A DNA stretch of 64,000 nt, from the NCBI RefSeq assembly GCF_001303895.1, contig NZ_LJSD01000075.1, positions 255,501 through 319,500 of the forward strand, in the 5' to 3' direction. This document shows positions 42,552 through 51,673 of this stretch, in pieces. This DNA comes from Mesorhizobium sp. 1M-11. GTDB taxonomy: Bacteria; Pseudomonadota; Alphaproteobacteria; Rhizobiales; Rhizobiaceae. How positions within the stretch are numbered: the first letter of the stretch is position 1; each line of letters opens with the position of its first letter. The position numbers and the translations under genes were made by a program. The notes under the pieces are model-generated. The model searched no databases and was not told the DNA's origin. It was given only the letters and a program-made list of their open reading frames with translations.

Positions 42552-42576
42552 CAAACGTGAGCAATCCTCGCGTTTG
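42552..42576. promoter_or_regulatory. Probable TetR operator
   Basis: CAAACGTGAG, five-base spacer, CTCGCGTTTG: 9 of 10 arm positions pair. Lies 17 bp before the NmrA start and 83 bp before the TetR start. Confidence 0.7.
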
Positions 42577-42658
42577 CAAAATGTGATAAATCCTCATATT
42601 CTTTGAGTCAAGCAGGAATTTTCAGACAGCCGCCCGGCAAGCATTCGAGGAAACGATC

Positions 42659-43291
42659 ATGGAAAGCGTATCGGCCATTGTTCAGGACACTCCCGGTCCG
42701 CGTCGTGAGCCGACGCAGAAACGCAGTCGCGAGCGGGTGGAGCGGATGCTCGCCGTCGCCTCGGCACTGATCGCGGAAAAAGGCAGCGACGCCTTGCGCA
42801 TGGGCGAAGTGGCCGAGAAAGCCGGTGTTTCGATCGGTTCGCTCTACCAGTTCTTTCCCGACAAGAGCGCCATCATCCGGGCCCTTGCCGACCGCTACCA
42901 GAAGGAGAGCGAAGCGTGCATCGCGGAAGCTCTCGCGAGCGTGAAGGACCGGAAGGGTCTGGAAAAAGCCTTCTCGGAACTGGTCGATACCTATTACGGG
43001 ATTTTCCTGGGCGAGCCAGTGATGCGTGACATCTGGTCGGGCACGCAGGCCGACAAGGCGCTGCGCGAGTTGGAGCTTGCCCACAGCCGCGCCAATGCCG
43101 GCATGCTGCTTGCAGTCCTCCTGCGTCTGCATCCGGACGAAGATCCGGCCTCGCTCGAAACCTCTGCCTTTCTGATCTGGCAGCTCGGCGAGGCGACGAT
43201 GCGGCTTGCGGTTTCAGTCGATCGCGCGGAGGGTGACCGACTGGTTACCGCATACAAACGTATGGCATTGGGCGAATTAGCGCGCGACTGA
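42659..43291 (+). CDS. TetR-family repressor of the NmrA/DUF1772 operon
   Basis: 210 residues. N-terminal HTH KRSRERVERMLAVASALIAEKGSDALRMGEVAEKAGVSIGSLYQFFPDKSAI, then a helical ligand domain. Divergent from NmrA with the dyad 42552-42576 between. Its 3' end overlaps the convergent MFS gene by 15 bases. Confidence 0.9.
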   Translation: MESVSAIVQDTPGPRREPTQKRSRERVERMLAVASALIAEKGSDALRMGEVAEKAGVSIGSLYQFFPDKSAIIRALADRYQKESEACIAEALASVKDRKGLEKAFSELVDTYYGIFLGEPVMRDIWSGTQADKALRELELAHSRANAGMLLAVLLRLHPDEDPASLETSAFLIWQLGEATMRLAVSVDRAEGDRLVTAYKRMALGELARD

Positions 43292-44593
43292 AGCCGCGCG
43301 CTCATCCATTGCCGAGGCATGCTTGGTGTCGCGCATGGTCGAATAGACCAGCAGCGAAACGAAGATGACGCCGGCCAGATAATAATAGAACCACTGTTCG
43401 TGGCCCTGCTGTTTGAACCACAGCGCGATCGCCGGTGCCGTGCCGCCGAAAATCGATACCGTCAATGCGTAAGGTACGCCGACGCCGGTGGCGCGCACCG
43501 CGGTTGGAAACAGCTCGGCTTTCACTACGGCATTGATCGAGGTGTAGCCGGCGGTGAAGATCCAGGCGCCACAGATCAGCAGGAAGGCGACGAAGGGCGA
43601 TGTCGTGGATGACAGCATCGTCAGGATCGGCACCGTCAGGATGGTACCGGCAACGCCGAAGAAGATCAGCAGAGGCTTGCGCCCGATGCGATCGGAAATC
43701 AGCCCATAGATCGGCTGCAGGATCGCAGCGAAGATCAGCGAACCGGCGATCACATAGGTCGTGGTGAGGTCAGACAGGCCGACCGTCTGCTTGACGAAGG
43801 TCTGCATGTAGGTCGTGAACGTGTAGAAGGCGGCTGTACCGCCGGCCGTGAGCCCAACCACGATCGCCACTTCACGCGGGAACTTCCTCAGCCCGCGCAG
43901 CGAACCTTCGCGCTTCTCCGTTGCCGTCGTCGCCACGAAAGCCTCTGTCTCGTGCAGTTGCCGGCGCATCACCGCCGAGAAGATCGCAAGCAGCGCACCA
44001 ATGACAAAGGGAATGCGCCAGCCCCAGGCGACCAGTTGCTCATGCGTCAGGAAGACGTTCTGCAGGAGCAGCAGGACCAGGATGGCGCACAGCTGGCCGC
44101 CGATCAGCGTCACATATTGGAAGCTGGAATAGAAACCGCGATGGTTGGGATCGGCGACCTCGCTGAGATAGGTGGCGCTGGCACCGTATTCGCCGCCAAG
44201 GCTGAGACCCTCGATGACGCGAGCCAGCGCCAGAAGCACCGGCGCGGCAAAGCCGATCGTTGCGTAGGTCGGTGTGAACGCGATGATCAGCGAACCGAAA
44301 CACATCATCAGAACGGAAATGGTGAGCGACAGTCGACGCCCGTAGCGGTCGGCAAGATGACCGAACAGCCAGCCACCGAGCGGCCGCACGATGAAACCCG
44401 CAGCAAACAGGGTCGCGGCGTTCAGTTGCTGGATGACAGGATCGTGCGATGGAAAGAAGGCCGGCGCGAAATAGAGCGCAAACGCTGTATAGGCGTAGAA
44501 ATCGTACCATTCGACCAGATTGCCGATCGAACCGATGAAGATGGCTTTGATCCGGCGGCGAGCATCGTCGAAATGGAGAGCGGTATCGGACAC
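43277..44593 (-). CDS. MFS metabolite:H+ symporter, KgtP-like
   Basis: 438 residues with twelve membrane segments and MHS-family signatures: NLVEWYDFYAYTAFALYFAPAFFP at helix 1, RPLGGWLFGHLADRYGRR between helices 2-3, and GLSLGGEYGASATYLSE. Alpha-ketoglutarate or other carboxylate uptake is typical of the group. The 15-bp tail-to-tail overlap with the TetR gene is notable. No partner gene suggests a substrate. Confidence 0.9.
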   Translation of the reverse strand: MSDTALHFDDARRRIKAIFIGSIGNLVEWYDFYAYTAFALYFAPAFFPSHDPVIQQLNAATLFAAGFIVRPLGGWLFGHLADRYGRRLSLTISVLMMCFGSLIIAFTPTYATIGFAAPVLLALARVIEGLSLGGEYGASATYLSEVADPNHRGFYSSFQYVTLIGGQLCAILVLLLLQNVFLTHEQLVAWGWRIPFVIGALLAIFSAVMRRQLHETEAFVATTATEKREGSLRGLRKFPREVAIVVGLTAGGTAAFYTFTTYMQTFVKQTVGLSDLTTTYVIAGSLIFAAILQPIYGLISDRIGRKPLLIFFGVAGTILTVPILTMLSSTTSPFVAFLLICGAWIFTAGYTSINAVVKAELFPTAVRATGVGVPYALTVSIFGGTAPAIALWFKQQGHEQWFYYYLAGVIFVSLLVYSTMRDTKHASAMDERAASVAR

Positions 44594-44664
44594 ATGACCT
44601 CCCTGCCCCCGATGGTAGGATCGGCCAGTTCACGTCCCGATGCAACCCGCGCATACACGCAACA

Positions 44665-44691
44665 AAAAACCCGCCTTGAAGGCGGGTTTTT
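44665..44691 (-). terminator. Terminator after rpmE
   Basis: AACCCGCCTT / AAGGCGGGTT hairpin; minus strand followed by TTTTTTG. Also upstream of the MFS promoter. Confidence 0.88.
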
Positions 44692-44713
44692 CGGATCGTA
44701 TCGCGTTTCCGGC

Positions 44714-44935
44714 TTAGATGCCGAGATTGGCGAACTTGTTCTTGAACTTCGACAGACGACCACCGCGGTCGAGCAGCGTCTGCTGGCCGCCGGTCCATGC
44801 AGGGTGCGTGGAGGGATCGATGTCGAGGTTCATCGTGTCGCCTTCCTTGCCCCAGGTCGAACGGGTCTGGTACTCGGTGCCATTGGTCATGACGACCTTG
44901 ATGGTGTGGTAATCGGGATGGATTTCAGCCTTCAT
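44714..44935 (-). CDS. rpmE: 50S ribosomal protein L31
   Basis: 73 residues: MKAEIHPDYHTIKVVMTNG at the start and DIDPSTHPAWTGGQQTLLDRGGRLSKFKNKFAN at the end. The zinc-ligand cysteines are absent, i.e. the zinc-free C- form. Monocistronic with a strong terminator. Confidence 0.97.
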   Translation of the reverse strand: MKAEIHPDYHTIKVVMTNGTEYQTRSTWGKEGDTMNLDIDPSTHPAWTGGQQTLLDRGGRLSKFKNKFANLGI

Positions 44936-45109
44936 CGCTCTTGTCCTGGCTAGCTGGGACGGCGGCCCTGCGGCGATGCGCCCCTTTTTAAAACTCGAAG
45001 CCGCAGCTATTGAGGAGCCACGGCTTCAAAAACGGTCGGCGTGCCTATACAACAGGCGAAATTGAATCACAAGGCCGCGCCGGAGCCAATTCGGACAGGA
45101 ACCGGGACG

Positions 45110-46909
45110 ATGGCGGACCCTATCAGCGCCGACGAGCGCAGACGCTCGCTCAAGCCGCTCCGGCGCGTGTTTCCCTATATCACCCGCTATCGCGGCCTGG
45201 TGATTGGCGCCGGCATTTCGCTGGTGTTAGCGGCCGTCACAACCTTGGCGCTGCCGCTTGCCGTGCGGCGCATGATCGACAACGGCTTCTCCACCTCAGA
45301 CTCAGCCTTTATCGCCAGCTATTTCGGCATGCTGATGATCATGGCGGCCGTGCTCGCACTGGCATCCGCCGGCCGCTACTATTTCGTCATCACGCTTGGC
45401 GAACGCGTCGTCGCCGACATCCGCCGCGACGTATTTTCGCATGTCACGACTTTGTCGCCGGCCTTTTTCGATACGTCGCAATCGGGCGAGATTGTCTCGC
45501 GTCTCGCCGCCGACACCACGCAGGTGAAATCGGCAGTGGGTGCGACGGCTTCGGTGGCGCTGCGCAATGTCATCCTCGGCCTCGGCGCGCTGGCGATGAT
45601 GGTGGTGACCAGCCCGAAACTCTCCGGCCTCGTCATTGCGGCCATCCCGGTCATCGTGCTGCCGCTGGTCGCCTTCGGCCGCTCGGTACGCCGCCGTTCC
45701 AGGCAGGCGCAGGATACGCTGGCCAGTGCCACCGCCTATGCCAGCGAGCAGATCGGCGCCGTGCGCACGCTGCAGGCCTTCACCAATGAAGGCTTGGTCA
45801 CCGGCCGCTTTTCTGCCGCGGTCGAGGCTGCCTTCGCCGCCGCCCGTGCCTCCGTGCTTGCGCGGGCGTTGCTCACTTTCTTCGCCATCTTCATGGTGTT
45901 CTCCTCGGTGGTCGCCGTTCTGTGGTTCGGCTCGCGGGATGTGCTCGACAGCACGCTGTCGCCCGGTACGCTTGGCCAGTTCCTGCTCTATTCGGTCTTT
46001 GCAGCCGGTGCCCTCGGCGCGCTTTCGGAAGTGTGGGGGGAATTGTCGCAGGCAGCCGGTGCTGCCGAACGGCTCACCGAAATCCTCGCCGAAAAACCTG
46101 GCATCGAGGCGCCGGCCCAGCCGCGTGCCTTGCCTGCCAAGGCCAAGGGCGCGATCGAGTTCGACGATGTCTCCTTCTCCTATCCAGCGAGGCCAGACCG
46201 CGCCGCGGTGCATGGCCTGAGTTTCTCGGTCAAACCCGGTGAAACGGTCGCCATCGTTGGCCCCTCGGGCGCCGGCAAGAGCACCGTGTTTTCGCTGATC
46301 CTGCGTTTCTACGATCCTGAGACCGGCGCAGTGAAACTCGACGGCATCGATCTGACGGAGACGGATCCGCTCGCGCTGCGCCAGCGCATCGCCATTGTGC
46401 CGCAGGACGTCACGATCTTTGCCGCCAGCGTGCGCGACAACATCGCCTTCGGCAGGCCCGGCGCCACCAGCGCCGAGATCGAGGCGGCGGCCAGGGCAGC
46501 CCTTGCCGAGGAATTCATCTTCAAGCTGCAGAACGGCTATGATACGCCAGTCGGCGAGCGTGGCGTCACTCTATCCGGAGGACAGCGCCAACGCATCGCC
46601 ATCGCCCGCGCCATTCTGCGCGACGCGCCCATCCTGCTGCTCGATGAAGCGACCTCCGCGCTCGACGCGGAAAGCGAGACGCTCGTGCAGGAAGCGCTCG
46701 AACATCTGATGCGCGGCCGCACGACGCTGGTCATCGCGCACCGGCTGGCGACCGTGCTGAAAGCCGATCGCATCCTCGTCATGGACAGCGGACGCATCAT
46801 CGAGGAAGGCACGCACAAGAGCCTCGTCGCCAAGGGCGGCATTTATGCCAAGCTCGCCAAGCTGCAATTCGAAACCGGCGCCAGCGCCTTCATGGGCGCG
46901 GCGGAATAG
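45110..46909 (+). CDS. ABC-type exporter, fused membrane and ATPase domains (MsbA/LapB-like)
   Basis: 599 residues. Six-helix exporter domain (about 25-325), then the nucleotide-binding domain with GPSGAGKSTVFSLILRFYDP (Walker A, about 395), LSGGQRQRIAIARAILRDAPILLLDEATSALDAESE (signature and Walker B), HRLATV. A half-transporter acting as homodimer; lipid or drug export is typical, cargo unknown. The start at 45110 follows AGGA; a GTG frame extends to 45041. Divergent from rpmE. Confidence 0.92.
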   Translation: MADPISADERRRSLKPLRRVFPYITRYRGLVIGAGISLVLAAVTTLALPLAVRRMIDNGFSTSDSAFIASYFGMLMIMAAVLALASAGRYYFVITLGERVVADIRRDVFSHVTTLSPAFFDTSQSGEIVSRLAADTTQVKSAVGATASVALRNVILGLGALAMMVVTSPKLSGLVIAAIPVIVLPLVAFGRSVRRRSRQAQDTLASATAYASEQIGAVRTLQAFTNEGLVTGRFSAAVEAAFAAARASVLARALLTFFAIFMVFSSVVAVLWFGSRDVLDSTLSPGTLGQFLLYSVFAAGALGALSEVWGELSQAAGAAERLTEILAEKPGIEAPAQPRALPAKAKGAIEFDDVSFSYPARPDRAAVHGLSFSVKPGETVAIVGPSGAGKSTVFSLILRFYDPETGAVKLDGIDLTETDPLALRQRIAIVPQDVTIFAASVRDNIAFGRPGATSAEIEAAARAALAEEFIFKLQNGYDTPVGERGVTLSGGQRQRIAIARAILRDAPILLLDEATSALDAESETLVQEALEHLMRGRTTLVIAHRLATVLKADRILVMDSGRIIEEGTHKSLVAKGGIYAKLAKLQFETGASAFMGAAE

Positions 46910-48070
46910 TCACCCCAAAAGATTGCGCGCCGTCCGCAGGAAGATCCTGGCGCCGATTGGGATGAGGTCGTCCGGAAAATCATAGTCGGGATTGTGCAAC
47001 GCCGGATGCCGTTCGCCGGCACCCAGGAAGAACATCGCCGAGGGCGCACTGCGCCCGAAGATGCCGAAGTCTTCCGAAGCCCGCATCGGCAGACTGTCTC
47101 CACTGTGCGTGACACCTTCCTGTTCGAGAGCAATGTGCAGATGCTCGACCGCCGCCGGTGCGTTCATGCTGGCAACGAAGATCTCATGATAGTCGATTGC
47201 AAAGGTCAGGCCGGCTTCGCCGGCGACCTGGTTCACAAGCGCTTCGGCGGTAGCGCATAATCCCGCCATCCGGTCGTCGAGCCGCGTGCGCAGCGTCGCC
47301 CACACCTCCGCTCGGCCGGGCGCCACGCCGAACACCGCCTCACCCATCGTGGCATGGGTGACGGTCACCATGCCGAAATCGTCGTCGCTGAAAGCGCCAC
47401 TGCCGAGCTTCGCCAGTGCCGGCATCAACTGGCTTACGGCCAACATCGGCGAGGTCCCGGTTTCAGGCATCGAGGAATGCGCCGTCTTGCCTTCGAGCAC
47501 GATACGCATCCCACGCGAAGCGCAGTTGACGACCCCAGGCCTCAACCGCACCTCGCCGAACGGAATACCCGGCAGATTGTGCAGCGAAAAAGAAAAATCC
47601 GGAGCGATCTCGCCGAAACGCGGATCGGCCACCACGCCGACAGCACCATCGCCGGTCTCTTCCGCCGGTTGGAACATCAGCACGACCCGGCCCTTCTGCG
47701 GACGGTTGCGTCCGAGCTGGCGGCCAAGGGCGGCCAATATCGTGGTGTGCCCGTCATGGCCGCACATATGCGATTTGCCGGGTACCATCGACGAATGCTC
47801 CACGCCGGAGAGCTCTTCGATCGGCAATGCGTCGAGTTCGGAGCGGAAGAGAACTGTCGGGCCAGGCTTGCCGCTGTCGTAGACCATGGCGACGCCATGG
47901 CCGCCCAATCCTGTCAGGACTTTATCCGGCCCGGTATCGGCGAGAAAGGCAACCACCTCCTTGGCAGTCGCCTCTTCTTCGTTGGAAATTTCCGGATGCC
48001 GGTGCAACTGGCGGCGCCATGCTGTGAGCTCGATCAGATCCTGGTTGGTCAGGGACAACGCGGCCTCCAC
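46910..48070 (-). CDS. M20D amidohydrolase (HipO-like)
   Basis: 386 residues. Zinc ligands in GKSHMCGHDGHTTILAALGRQL (Cys-Gly-His-Asp-Gly-His), QPAEETGDGA and a C-terminal ASEDFGIFG..., typical of hippurate/indole-acetyl amino-acid hydrolases. It starts with GTG at 48070 with a weak ribosome site. The stop codon abuts the previous gene (46909) on the other strand. Same-strand gap of 87 bp from the nitroreductase suggests an operon. Confidence 0.9.
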   Translation of the reverse strand: MEAALSLTNQDLIELTAWRRQLHRHPEISNEEEATAKEVVAFLADTGPDKVLTGLGGHGVAMVYDSGKPGPTVLFRSELDALPIEELSGVEHSSMVPGKSHMCGHDGHTTILAALGRQLGRNRPQKGRVVLMFQPAEETGDGAVGVVADPRFGEIAPDFSFSLHNLPGIPFGEVRLRPGVVNCASRGMRIVLEGKTAHSSMPETGTSPMLAVSQLMPALAKLGSGAFSDDDFGMVTVTHATMGEAVFGVAPGRAEVWATLRTRLDDRMAGLCATAEALVNQVAGEAGLTFAIDYHEIFVASMNAPAAVEHLHIALEQEGVTHSGDSLPMRASEDFGIFGRSAPSAMFFLGAGERHPALHNPDYDFPDDLIPIGARIFLRTARNLLG

Positions 48071-48157
48071 ATCCGGCTTTCATCCGGACAAGATGCCGTC
48101 GGACGCTCCGGATCGGAAGAGGCAGCTACGGGAAAAGGGCCCTCCAGACGACCTCAA

Positions 48158-48841
48158 TCAAAGGAAGGTGGCAATTTCTGCCAACGGCTTCTTCTCGACC
48201 GCATGTTGCGGGATGGTGGCGCCTTGTTTTGGATAGCCGACAACCATCAGGATATAAGGCTTGTCGTGCGGGTCACGGCCGCAGATCTCGTTCAGGAAAC
48301 TCATCGGGTTCGGCGTGTGCGTCAGCGCGACGAGGCCGGCGCGGTGGATGGCGGTGATCAGAAAGCCGGTCGCGATCGAAACCGATTCCGGCACGTAGTA
48401 GTTCTTGCGCATGACGCCATCGGCGGAACGGCTGCGGCGTTCGCCGAAAATACAGATGAGCCAGGGCGCCTCTTCCAGGAAGGGCTTGTCGGCGTCGGTG
48501 CCGAGCGGTGCCAGCGCCGCCAACCACTCCTCGCCGGCCCTGCCCTCATAGAAGGCGCGTTCCTCGACTTCGGCCGCCTCCCGGATGCGCTTTTTGATCG
48601 CCGCATCGCCGATGACCGCGAAATGCCAGGGCTGGTGGTTGGCGCCGTTAGGGGCGGTGCCGGCTGCCAGGATACAGGTTTCGATGATGTCGCGTGGTAC
48701 CGGCCGGGTCGAGAATTCGCGCACCGTGTGACGGGCGCGCATATCCGCATAGAAGGCTTCGGCATTCGCGCGCATCGTCTCCAGGGGAATTTCCTGAAAG
48801 TCCGGCAGCGGAATCGGCTGGTAATTGGTGGTCGGTTTCAT
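48158..48841 (-). CDS. Nitroreductase-family flavoenzyme
   Basis: 227 residues. TVREFSTRPVPRDIIETCILAAGTAPNGANHQPWHFAVIGD gives the FMN-binding core; SIATGFLITAIHRAGLVALTHTPNPMSFL and the end CGRDPHDKPYILMVVGYP agree with the iodotyrosine-deiodinase/nitroreductase class (BluB-like spacing not seen). Start at 48841; the in-frame start at 48883 lies inside the 26-bp palindrome. Preceded by a GntR operator. Confidence 0.88.
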   Translation of the reverse strand: MKPTTNYQPIPLPDFQEIPLETMRANAEAFYADMRARHTVREFSTRPVPRDIIETCILAAGTAPNGANHQPWHFAVIGDAAIKKRIREAAEVEERAFYEGRAGEEWLAALAPLGTDADKPFLEEAPWLICIFGERRSRSADGVMRKNYYVPESVSIATGFLITAIHRAGLVALTHTPNPMSFLNEICGRDPHDKPYILMVVGYPKQGATIPQHAVEKKPLAEIATFL

Positions 48842-48858
48842 CTGGCGACGCTCCTCAG

Positions 48859-48884
48859 ATTGTCGGACAATATTGTCCGACAAT
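48859..48884. promoter_or_regulatory. Double GntR (FCD-type) operator
   Basis: A perfect 26-bp palindrome made of two 13-mers, ATTGTCGGACAAT at 48859-48871 and ATTGTCCGACAAT at 48872-48884; each has the TTGTC-N-GACAA core typical of FadR/FCD GntR regulators. It lies 18-43 bp before the nitroreductase start, between it and the GntR gene. Confidence 0.82.
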
Positions 48885-48918
48885 CATGGAATGTGCAAGT
48901 CGGGTCGATTAGAGCCGT

Positions 48919-49581
48919 TCAGGCTCGCGCGAAATGGTCGTCGGACAGTTTCTGGATGAGTGTCCCCGAAGCGACGACATGCTCCCGCATCGCGGCTTCC
49001 GCCGTCGACCTGTCATCGGCCAGAACGGCTTCGACGATGCGACGATGCTCGACATTGCTGGCAAAGACATGCTCGCGGTCGACCAGCATGCGGAACTGCA
49101 GCCAGTAAAGCGAATTGGAAAGCCTGGTCAGCGTTTCGGTGAGAACGGCGTTGTCGGCAATCTCCGGGAACAACCCATGGAAGCGGGTGTTTGCGTCGGA
49201 GAATTTCGCCATGTCATTGGCCTCTACGGCCTCATCCATTTCCGCCTGTAGGGCAAGCAACCTCGCCGGCGCGACGTGCAGAACCGGAAGGGCAAGGCCA
49301 ACAGCCAGCGCTTCCAGCGCGCCGCGCACGGCGAAGAGGTTGTCCACCTCCCTGCGCGACAGCCTGCGCACCGTGACGCCGCGATGTGGCTCGAAGGCCA
49401 GCAGTCCATCCACTGTCAGCCGCTGGAAGGCCTCGCGCACGGAAGATCGCGACACGCCGTATCGAGAAGCGAGTTCGGTCTCGGTGAGACGCTGACCGGG
49501 CACCAGATGACCGCCACGCACAGCCTGTGCGATGGCCGAGGCAACGTGTTGCGCGGTCGAAAGAGTATCGCGTTCGATCAC
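48919..49581 (-). CDS. GntR-family (FCD domain) regulator
   Basis: 220 residues. Winged helix GQRLTETELASRYGVSRSSVREAFQRLTVDGLLAFEPHRGVTVRRLSRREVDNLF, then the FCD ligand domain (DANTRFHGLF..., NVEHRRIVEAVLADDRSTAEAAMREHV). The palindrome just downstream (48859-48884) fits its family's site, so it likely represses the nitroreductase-amidohydrolase pair. Confidence 0.93.
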   Translation of the reverse strand: MIERDTLSTAQHVASAIAQAVRGGHLVPGQRLTETELASRYGVSRSSVREAFQRLTVDGLLAFEPHRGVTVRRLSRREVDNLFAVRGALEALAVGLALPVLHVAPARLLALQAEMDEAVEANDMAKFSDANTRFHGLFPEIADNAVLTETLTRLSNSLYWLQFRMLVDREHVFASNVEHRRIVEAVLADDRSTAEAAMREHVVASGTLIQKLSDDHFARA

Positions 49582-49615
49582 GAAAAGCGGCCCACCATTG
49601 TTCTCGGCAAATCTA

Positions 49616-51103
49616 TCATGATTTGCCGTAGCGCTGCTTCAGATGCGTGATGAAATGCGCCGCGTTCAGCTTCTCGCCGGTGGCACGTTCGAGAAGCTCC
49701 GGCGTGGAGTATCGCGAACCCTGCGACCAGATGCGCTCCCGCCGCCAGGCATTGATCGCATTGAAATCACCCCGGGCGATCTCCTCATCCGCGGCCGGAT
49801 GTTCCTTGGTCAGCGCTGCCCATTGCTGTGCGGCCATCATGGCCCCAAGCGTGTAGGAAGGGAAATAGCCGAAGGCAGCGGAAGGCCAATGCACGTCCTG
49901 CATCGGTCCGTCGGCCGCGTTCTCGATGGTTGAAAGACCAAGATAGTCGCGCATCTTGGCATCCCATGCCTCCGGCAGGTCCGCGACCTCCAGCCGGCCA
50001 GAGACCAGATCCTGCTCCAGTTCGAAGCGCAGGATCACATGCAGCGGATAGGTGACTTCGTCGGCATCGACGCGGATCAGCCCTCGTTCGACCCTATGCA
50101 CATGCGGCAGAATATCGTCCAGCGTCCAGGCTTCGCCGAGATCTTTCTCGACCACCGGCAGCGCCCAGCGCCAGAACGCCGGATTGCGGCCGAGCTGTTT
50201 TTCCACGAACAGGCTCTGGCTTTCATGCACGGCCATGCCTCGCGCCTTGCCGAGTGGCCAGTGCGACCACTCCTTGGGCAGGTTCTGCTCGTAGAGCGCG
50301 TGGCCGGTTTCGTGCAGCACCCCCATCAACGACGACAGGAAATCCGAAGTCTTGTAGCGGGTGGTGATGCGCACGTCGGTCGGCACGCCGCCGCAGAACG
50401 GATGGTGCGATACCGAAAGCGAACCGTGATTGAGGTCGAATCCGACGGCGGCCATCATGGCCAGGCCCAGTTCGCGCTGCTTTTCGATCGGATAGACCCC
50501 CGACAGCGGTTTCAGGGGCCGCTTCGCCAGTTTTTCGTTCTGGACAGCAAGAGCCTCCGGCACGAAGTCCTTCAAGAAGGTCTTGAGTTCGGCAAAAACC
50601 GGGGCGATGTCCGCAGCACGGTTGCCCGGATCGTACTGCTCCATCAGCGCGTCATAGGGCGACAGCTTGAGGACGGCTGCTCGCAGGCCAGCCTCTTCAC
50701 GCACAAGCGCGACGATGTTTTCGAGCGCTGGGCGAAAGCCTGCCCAATCGTTCTTGGCACGCAGATCCCGCCACAACTGCTCTGAACGCAGTCGTGCCGC
50801 CGTTTGTCGTTCGACGAATTCTGCGGGCAGGCAAGTCAGGTTGATGTACTGGCGTTCGAATTCCCGCAACGCTGCCTGCTGATCTTCGTCGAGTGGCTCG
50901 GCCTTGGCTGCGACGATCCAGTCTGCGACTTCCGATGCGGTGGCCTGGCGGTGATACATGCCGGCCAGCGTCGCCATCGCCTCGGCACGCTTTTCGCCAC
51001 CGCCGACTGCCATGTGGGTCGCCTCGTCGGCACCCAAAATGGCTTGCGCGTGTTCCAGCGCCTCAAGCTTGCGGCCGAGCTCATCCAGTTTCTTGAACGA
51101 CAT
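49616..51103 (-). CDS. Carboxypeptidase, peptidase family M32
   Basis: 495 residues. HExxH zinc motif in VLHETGHALYEQNLP, downstream Glu in VHESQSLFVEKQLGR, DVRITTRY and the long helical C-terminus (ADEVTYPLHVILRFELEQDL), all typical of thermostable carboxypeptidase 1-like enzymes (M32). Cytosolic. Same strand as the GntR gene, 34 bp upstream of it. Confidence 0.95.
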   Translation of the reverse strand: MSFKKLDELGRKLEALEHAQAILGADEATHMAVGGGEKRAEAMATLAGMYHRQATASEVADWIVAAKAEPLDEDQQAALREFERQYINLTCLPAEFVERQTAARLRSEQLWRDLRAKNDWAGFRPALENIVALVREEAGLRAAVLKLSPYDALMEQYDPGNRAADIAPVFAELKTFLKDFVPEALAVQNEKLAKRPLKPLSGVYPIEKQRELGLAMMAAVGFDLNHGSLSVSHHPFCGGVPTDVRITTRYKTSDFLSSLMGVLHETGHALYEQNLPKEWSHWPLGKARGMAVHESQSLFVEKQLGRNPAFWRWALPVVEKDLGEAWTLDDILPHVHRVERGLIRVDADEVTYPLHVILRFELEQDLVSGRLEVADLPEAWDAKMRDYLGLSTIENAADGPMQDVHWPSAAFGYFPSYTLGAMMAAQQWAALTKEHPAADEEIARGDFNAINAWRRERIWSQGSRYSTPELLERATGEKLNAAHFITHLKQRYGKS

Positions 51104-51238
51104 TGCTTCACCAGGAGATCATGAATGGTCGGCGCGAACAGACATCAAGCCAGCCGCAATCGCAAGCCCGTCCGCGCCTCTTGCGCGGCGTTACCGCCTG
51201 CGGGAACATGAAGAGGCATTTCATGAGGGAGGGGAACA

Positions 51239-51592
51239 ATGGTTGCCACCGTGCTCATCGGCCTGGTTGCACTGATCCATATGTATATCGTCTATCTGGA
51301 GATGGTGTCCTGGGACACGCCGCGTGGCCACAAGGCATTCGGGCTGACGCCGGATTTCGCCAAGGCGTCCAAGGTTTTGGCGGCCAATCAGGGTCTCTAC
51401 AACGGCTTCCTGGCAGCCGGTCTGATCTGGGGACTTTATCTCGGTGAGGCAGGCTTCCAGGTGAAGACCTTCTTCCTCGTCTGCGTCATTGTTGCCGGCC
51501 TCTACGGCGCAGCGACGGCAAGCCGCAAGATCCTCTACATCCAGGCCATCCCGGGCGCACTAGCACTGATCGCGCTATGGCTGGGCTGGTGA
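51239..51592 (+). CDS. DUF1304 membrane protein
   Basis: 117 residues, four membrane segments, with HMYIVYLEMVSWDTPRGHKAFGL and KVLAANQGLYNGFLAAGLIWGL, the conserved DUF1304 stretches. Role unknown. GGGAGGGGAA precedes the ATG. Confidence 0.9.
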   Translation: MVATVLIGLVALIHMYIVYLEMVSWDTPRGHKAFGLTPDFAKASKVLAANQGLYNGFLAAGLIWGLYLGEAGFQVKTFFLVCVIVAGLYGAATASRKILYIQAIPGALALIALWLGW

Positions 51593-51624
51593 GGCGATAA
51601 CCAGACGGCTTCTTCGCTCGAACG

Positions 51625-51655
51625 AAAAACCGCCCGGCGATACCGGGCGGTTTTC
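51625..51655. terminator. Bidirectional terminator between DUF1304 gene and porin
   Basis: AAACCGCCCGG / CCGGGCGGTTT hairpin with T-runs on both strands. Confidence 0.88.
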
Positions 51656-51673
51656 GAATTCTCGAGGCAGGAA

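Noticed and set aside
47354..49108. Open frame of 584 residues on the plus strand
   Set aside because: Antisense to the M20 amidohydrolase, nitroreductase and part of GntR; runs through the operator palindrome.
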